A stretch of 10,609 bases of DNA from Zarea fungicola (Eukaryota > Ascomycota > Sordariomycetes > Hypocreales > Cordycipitaceae): positions 903 through 11,511 of the forward strand of contig FWCC01000405.1 in NCBI GenBank assembly GCA_900169235.1, in the 5' to 3' direction. The notes under the pieces are model-generated. The model was not told the origin of the DNA. It did no database searches and saw only the letters and a list, made by a program, of their open reading frames with translations. Shown here in pieces: positions 7,519-10,609 of the stretch. The first letter of the stretch is position 1; the number at the start of each line of letters is the position of its first letter. A program made the position numbers and the translations under genes.

Positions 7519-10500
7519 TTGCTACTCTTCCTATCGAGCGCGCCGCCGCAGAAGCGATGCTTGACGAGGAACATGCAGCTCCAAGTGGTTTCAATAGACA
7601 CAGTACTGACGCGAACGTCTATACCTGGGGTCGAGTGGGAGAGCACAACATCGTCATTGTCTCTCTTGCTGCTGGAGTCTATGGAACTACCTCGGCTGCA
7701 ACCACGGCTTCAAGCCTGCTTGCCTCTCTCCCAGCTATTCGTCTAGGCCTTTTTTCTGGCATAGGTGGCGGCATTCCCAGCGACAGCCATGACATCCGGC
7801 TTGGCGACATCGTCGTGAGCCAACCCGATGGGACCACAGGCGGCGTCTGCCAGTACGACTTGATCAAAGCAAAGTCGGGTGACAAGCGTGAGCGGAAGGG
7901 GTTCCTCGGGCGACCTCCGACAGTTCTCCTCAATGCGCTCACCAAAATCCAGGCGGTTCACGAGCGAGAAGACTCCAAAGTTTCCTGCTTCCTTCGCGAG
8001 ATGCTGGAGAAAAACCCGAAGATGGGTAGGAAATCCAAGAAAAATCCTGGCTATATTCACCAGGGTCTCGCCAACGACCGCCTCTTCAATAGGTCATGCG
8101 ACCATGTCCCCGGGCCGGACTGTTCAGGCTGTGAAAAGGCAGACGAGGTTCCACGCGATCCCCGAGACACTACCGACCCCGAGATCCACTACGGGACCAT
8201 CGCATCCGGCAACACGCTTGTCAAAGACGCCGCTACGCGCGATCAGATTGTTACTGACGTCGGCCAAGATTGTATTTGCTTTGAGATGGAAGCGGCTGGG
8301 CTGATGAACCACTTTCCCTGTCTTGTGATTCGAGGAATCTGTGATTACGCCGATTCTCACAAGAACGACCAATGGCAGCGGTACGCCTCGGCCACGGCCG
8401 CTGCGTATGTCAAGGAGCTCCTGGCGTACGTGCCGGCCGCGGAGGTCCATGACACCAAGAGGGCATTGGAAGTTCTTCACTCGAGTTAGTTTATCTTTCC
8501 CTCAAAAGGACTAGACTAGCACCAGACAGAATACTATTTGAACTTGGAATACGTCCTGACTGCTAGTAGTTCAACAACAGATCGATGACGTTCAGCAGAC
8601 GACAGTTGCAACTAAGGCTGCAACTGATTTGATCACGTCTGGCCTTCACACGGATAAGATCAATCGCTGGCTTCAACCCCCAGATCCGTCTACAAACGCC
8701 AATCATGCGAGGAAGCTCCGCCATGAAGGGACAGGGGCATGGCTCCTGGAAAACCCGGTCTTCCAGGGATGGTATTCGGGGCCGCGTCGATATTTATGGC
8801 TGAATGGGCTTGCGGGATGTGGAAAGACGGTTCTCAGTGCTACTGTGCTGGATTATCTCACGAAGGGAAACGACCGGCTTACCCTCAGCTTCTTCTTTGA
8901 CTTTGGAGACAGGATAAAGCAGACCTTGGATGGCATGCTGCGGTCGCTTGCTTTCCAACTCTACCGCGGCGGAGCTGGTTCTGCAGGCCTTCTGGACGCT
9001 TCATTCCAAGTACACCAGAATGGCCGCGACCAGCCTACTACAAAGGCGCTCGAGGACGTTGTGTGCAAGATGCTTGCAGTACAGAAGAAAGTCTCTATTG
9101 TTCTGGACGCCTTGGATGAGTCGACAACAAGAGCTGAACTTATCATGTGGTTGAGCGACTTAGTGTCCAGGCTAGAGTTGCGCGATGTCAAGCTGATTTG
9201 TACCAGTCGGCCTGAACGTGAGTTCATGCGCGACGTCCCCTCACTAATAAGCGAAGAAAACTGCCTAGAACTCGACAAGGAGTGTGTCAACGCCGATATC
9301 CGATCTTACGTTGCTGCACAACTTTCGCAGCGACGTGATTTTCGGGACAAGCCCTTGTCCCAAGATCTGCTCGAGAGTATACAGACGCAGGTTGGCGACC
9401 GGGCCGACGGGATGTAAGATGCTGCTGCTTCGATCGATGTATCCATGGTATGCTGACGCTCTGTTTAGGTTTAGGTGGGCATTCTGTCAATTGGACAGCC
9501 TCGCTCGATGTCCTCACGAGGCCGCTATTGAGAAAGCTCTCAATTCCTTGCCACGGAATCTGAACGAGACATACCGACGCATGATACAATGTATACCGAC
9601 GGAGCTTGAAAAAGACGCAACACGGCTCCTGCAGTTTCTAGTGCACATGGAGCGACCGCTCAAGCTAGTCGAGGCCAAAGAAGTAATAGCAACACAGATT
9701 GAACACGAACCACGAAGATTTGACGTCAAGCGTCGTCTGTTTTGCGAGACTGACGTTTTACATTACTGTCCCGGCTTAGTGGCAGTGGTTCAGGCCGCCG
9801 ATAAAGAGTTGCATCTCGCCCACTTTTCTGTAAAAGAGTACTTGCTCGGAGAGAACCAGTTTAACATCATGATTGCCAGCACTTCCATCACGATGACTTG
9901 CTTGACTTATCTGACAGACATCAACTGTAGTGACCACGAAATCACGTCGGATTATCCGATGGCAAAATGTGCCGCGCGACTCTGGCCAAACCATGCTGCG
10001 TTGGCTCAGACTTCTCAACATATAGTTGAAGCGACTGTCATGTTCCTGGAAGAGGAAGCAACATTCCAGCGATGGACTCGATTACATCAGGTCGACAGGA
10101 GTTGGGATGATCATCTACGTCCTGCAGAAGGTTCCAGGCTCTACTATGCTTGTTTCGTTGGACTTGTAGAGCCGGCAAGATATCTTATAGACAAAGGAGC
10201 GGACGTCAACGCGCAGGGTGGTGAATACGGCAATGCTCTCCAGGCTGCCTCATTACGAGGCCATCAAGAGATTATCAAACTGCTTTTAGACAAGGGAGCG
10301 GACGTCAACGCGCAGGGCGGCTACTACGGCAACGCTCTCCAGGCCGCCTCATTGGATGTCCATCAAGAGATTGTCAAGCTGCTTTTAGACAAGGGAGCGG
10401 ACGTCAGCGTGCAGTGCGGCGACTATGGCAGCGCACTCCAAGCCGCCTCATTTACAGGCCATCAAGGGATTGTCCGGCTGCTCTTAAACAAGGGATCGGA

Positions 10501-10609
10501 CGTCAACACACAGGGCGGCAGATATGGCAATGCTCTCCAGGCCGCCTCATCGGAAGGCCATCAAGGGATTGTCAAGCTGCTCTTAAACAAGGGAGCAGAC
10601 GTCAATACA
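7467..10609 (+). CDS. NOD-like receptor: PNP-like domain, NACHT, ankyrin repeats (partial, runs off the window)
   Basis: Exons inferred: 7467-8484, 8570-9413 and 9469 to the window end, giving 1001 codons so far with no stop. Residues about 10-325 match the PNP/UDP nucleoside phosphorylase-like domain of fungal NLRs: GIGGGIP (98-104), DIRLGDIVVS (109-118), FEMEAAG (272-278) and ICDYAD (291-296). A linker (about 340-400) leads to NACHT with P-loop GLAGCGKT (419-426), Walker B IVLDALDES (516-524), CTSRPE (550-555) and the downstream block GMFRWAFCQL. A helical region (about 640-840) follows, then ankyrin repeats from about 842. Such receptors are cytosolic sensors: repeats bind a ligand, NACHT oligomerises, and the N-terminal domain acts as effector in heterokaryon incompatibility or immunity-like cell death. 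The start is chosen for the CACCATGG context and domain completeness. Ligand and enzymatic activity are unknown. Confidence 0.9.
8485..8569 (+). other. NLR intron 1
   Basis: 85 nt, GTTAGT donor, CTGAC branch-like site (8556-8560) and TAG acceptor, phase 1. It joins VLHSS to an IQQQIDDVQQ linker. An acceptor three bases earlier (8566) would add one Val. Without splicing, TAG at 8487 ends the protein right after the PNP-like domain. Confidence 0.75.
9414..9468 (+). other. NLR intron 2
   Basis: 55 nt, GTAAGA donor, GCTGAC branch-like site (9452-9457) and TTTAG acceptor, phase 2. It joins RADGM to FRWAFCQL, a conserved NACHT-protein junction. Unspliced, the TAA at 9416 stops translation. Confidence 0.88.
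10190..10609 (+). repeat. 99-bp tandem array encoding 33-residue ankyrin repeats
   Basis: The GAC/AAC AAG GGA start of the unit recurs at 10190, 10289, 10388, 10487 and 10586, each exactly 99 bp apart, and the array continues past the window. By eye the first two units differ at about 14 of 99 bases and the third and fourth at about 20. The unit reads roughly DKGADVNAQGGxYGNALQ then AASxxGHQEIVKLLL. A more divergent ankyrin-like half-repeat (YYACFVGLVEPARYLI) precedes it. Confidence 0.93.

Noticed and set aside
7679..8480. Several minus-strand and alternate-frame ORFs over the PNP-like exon
   Set aside because: They are shadows of GC-rich coding sequence; the plus frame has clear domain motifs.
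7467..8489. A stand-alone nucleoside phosphorylase gene of 340 residues
   Set aside because: The stop lies two bases inside a good intron, and the downstream frame continues into the expected linker and NACHT domain, so it is the first exon of an NLR.
8629..9417. An independent NACHT gene beginning near 8629
   Set aside because: There is no ATG at 8629 (TTG). The frame is open upstream to a splice acceptor, and its end is an intron donor.
10190..10609. CRISPR-like array or satellite
   Set aside because: The 99-bp units are coding without gaps, a multiple of three, and translate to ankyrin repeats; there are no spacers.

Overview
The window looks like accessory, repeat-rich DNA from a filamentous ascomycete (Pezizomycotina). 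The reasons are very short introns (44-85 nt) with GTAAGT-type donors and CTAAC/CTGAC-type branch sites, transposons decayed by mutations that look like repeat-induced point mutation (RIP), and two gene families typical of these fungi: a DUF3435-type tyrosine recombinase and a PNP-NACHT-ankyrin NOD-like receptor. The species cannot be named from the sequence.

Left part (1-2341) is a nested transposon graveyard. A complete Fot1/Pot2-type (pogo, Tc1-mariner superfamily) DNA transposon fills 1-1866, with perfect 47-bp terminal inverted repeats that include the TA target. Its transposase (minus strand, 1765 to 110) keeps one frame for 551 codons but carries more than 25 stops, and two of three catalytic Asp codons have become Asn. 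It sits inside an equally decayed Ty3/gypsy gag (minus strand, 2341 to 1867).

Middle part (2582-5963) is one seven-exon gene, otherwise seen only as scattered open frames. Splicing it by hand gives 3099 nt, a protein of 1032 residues. It has a DUF3435/FluG-domain-like tyrosine recombinase core with an apparently intact R / HxxR / H / Y catalytic set, then a cluster of zinc fingers, an acidic linker and a C-terminal Myb/SANT-like domain. Proteins of this class include the 'captain' recombinases that move giant Starship elements.

Between 5964 and 7466 there is no convincing gene: a short GC-rich open frame without ATG, an AT-rich island, and the probable promoter and 5' leader of the next gene (CACGTG, CCAAT and TGACTCA motifs, and an overlapping upstream ORF).

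Right part (7467 to beyond 10609) is a NOD-like receptor on the same strand: an N-terminal nucleoside-phosphorylase-like domain, a NACHT NTPase with P-loop and Walker B, and ankyrin repeats encoded by an exact 99-bp tandem array that runs off the window.

The best interpretation is that a mobile-element recombinase gene is followed by NLR cargo, the arrangement expected near the captain end of a Starship. The element ends cannot be seen here, so this remains an inference.
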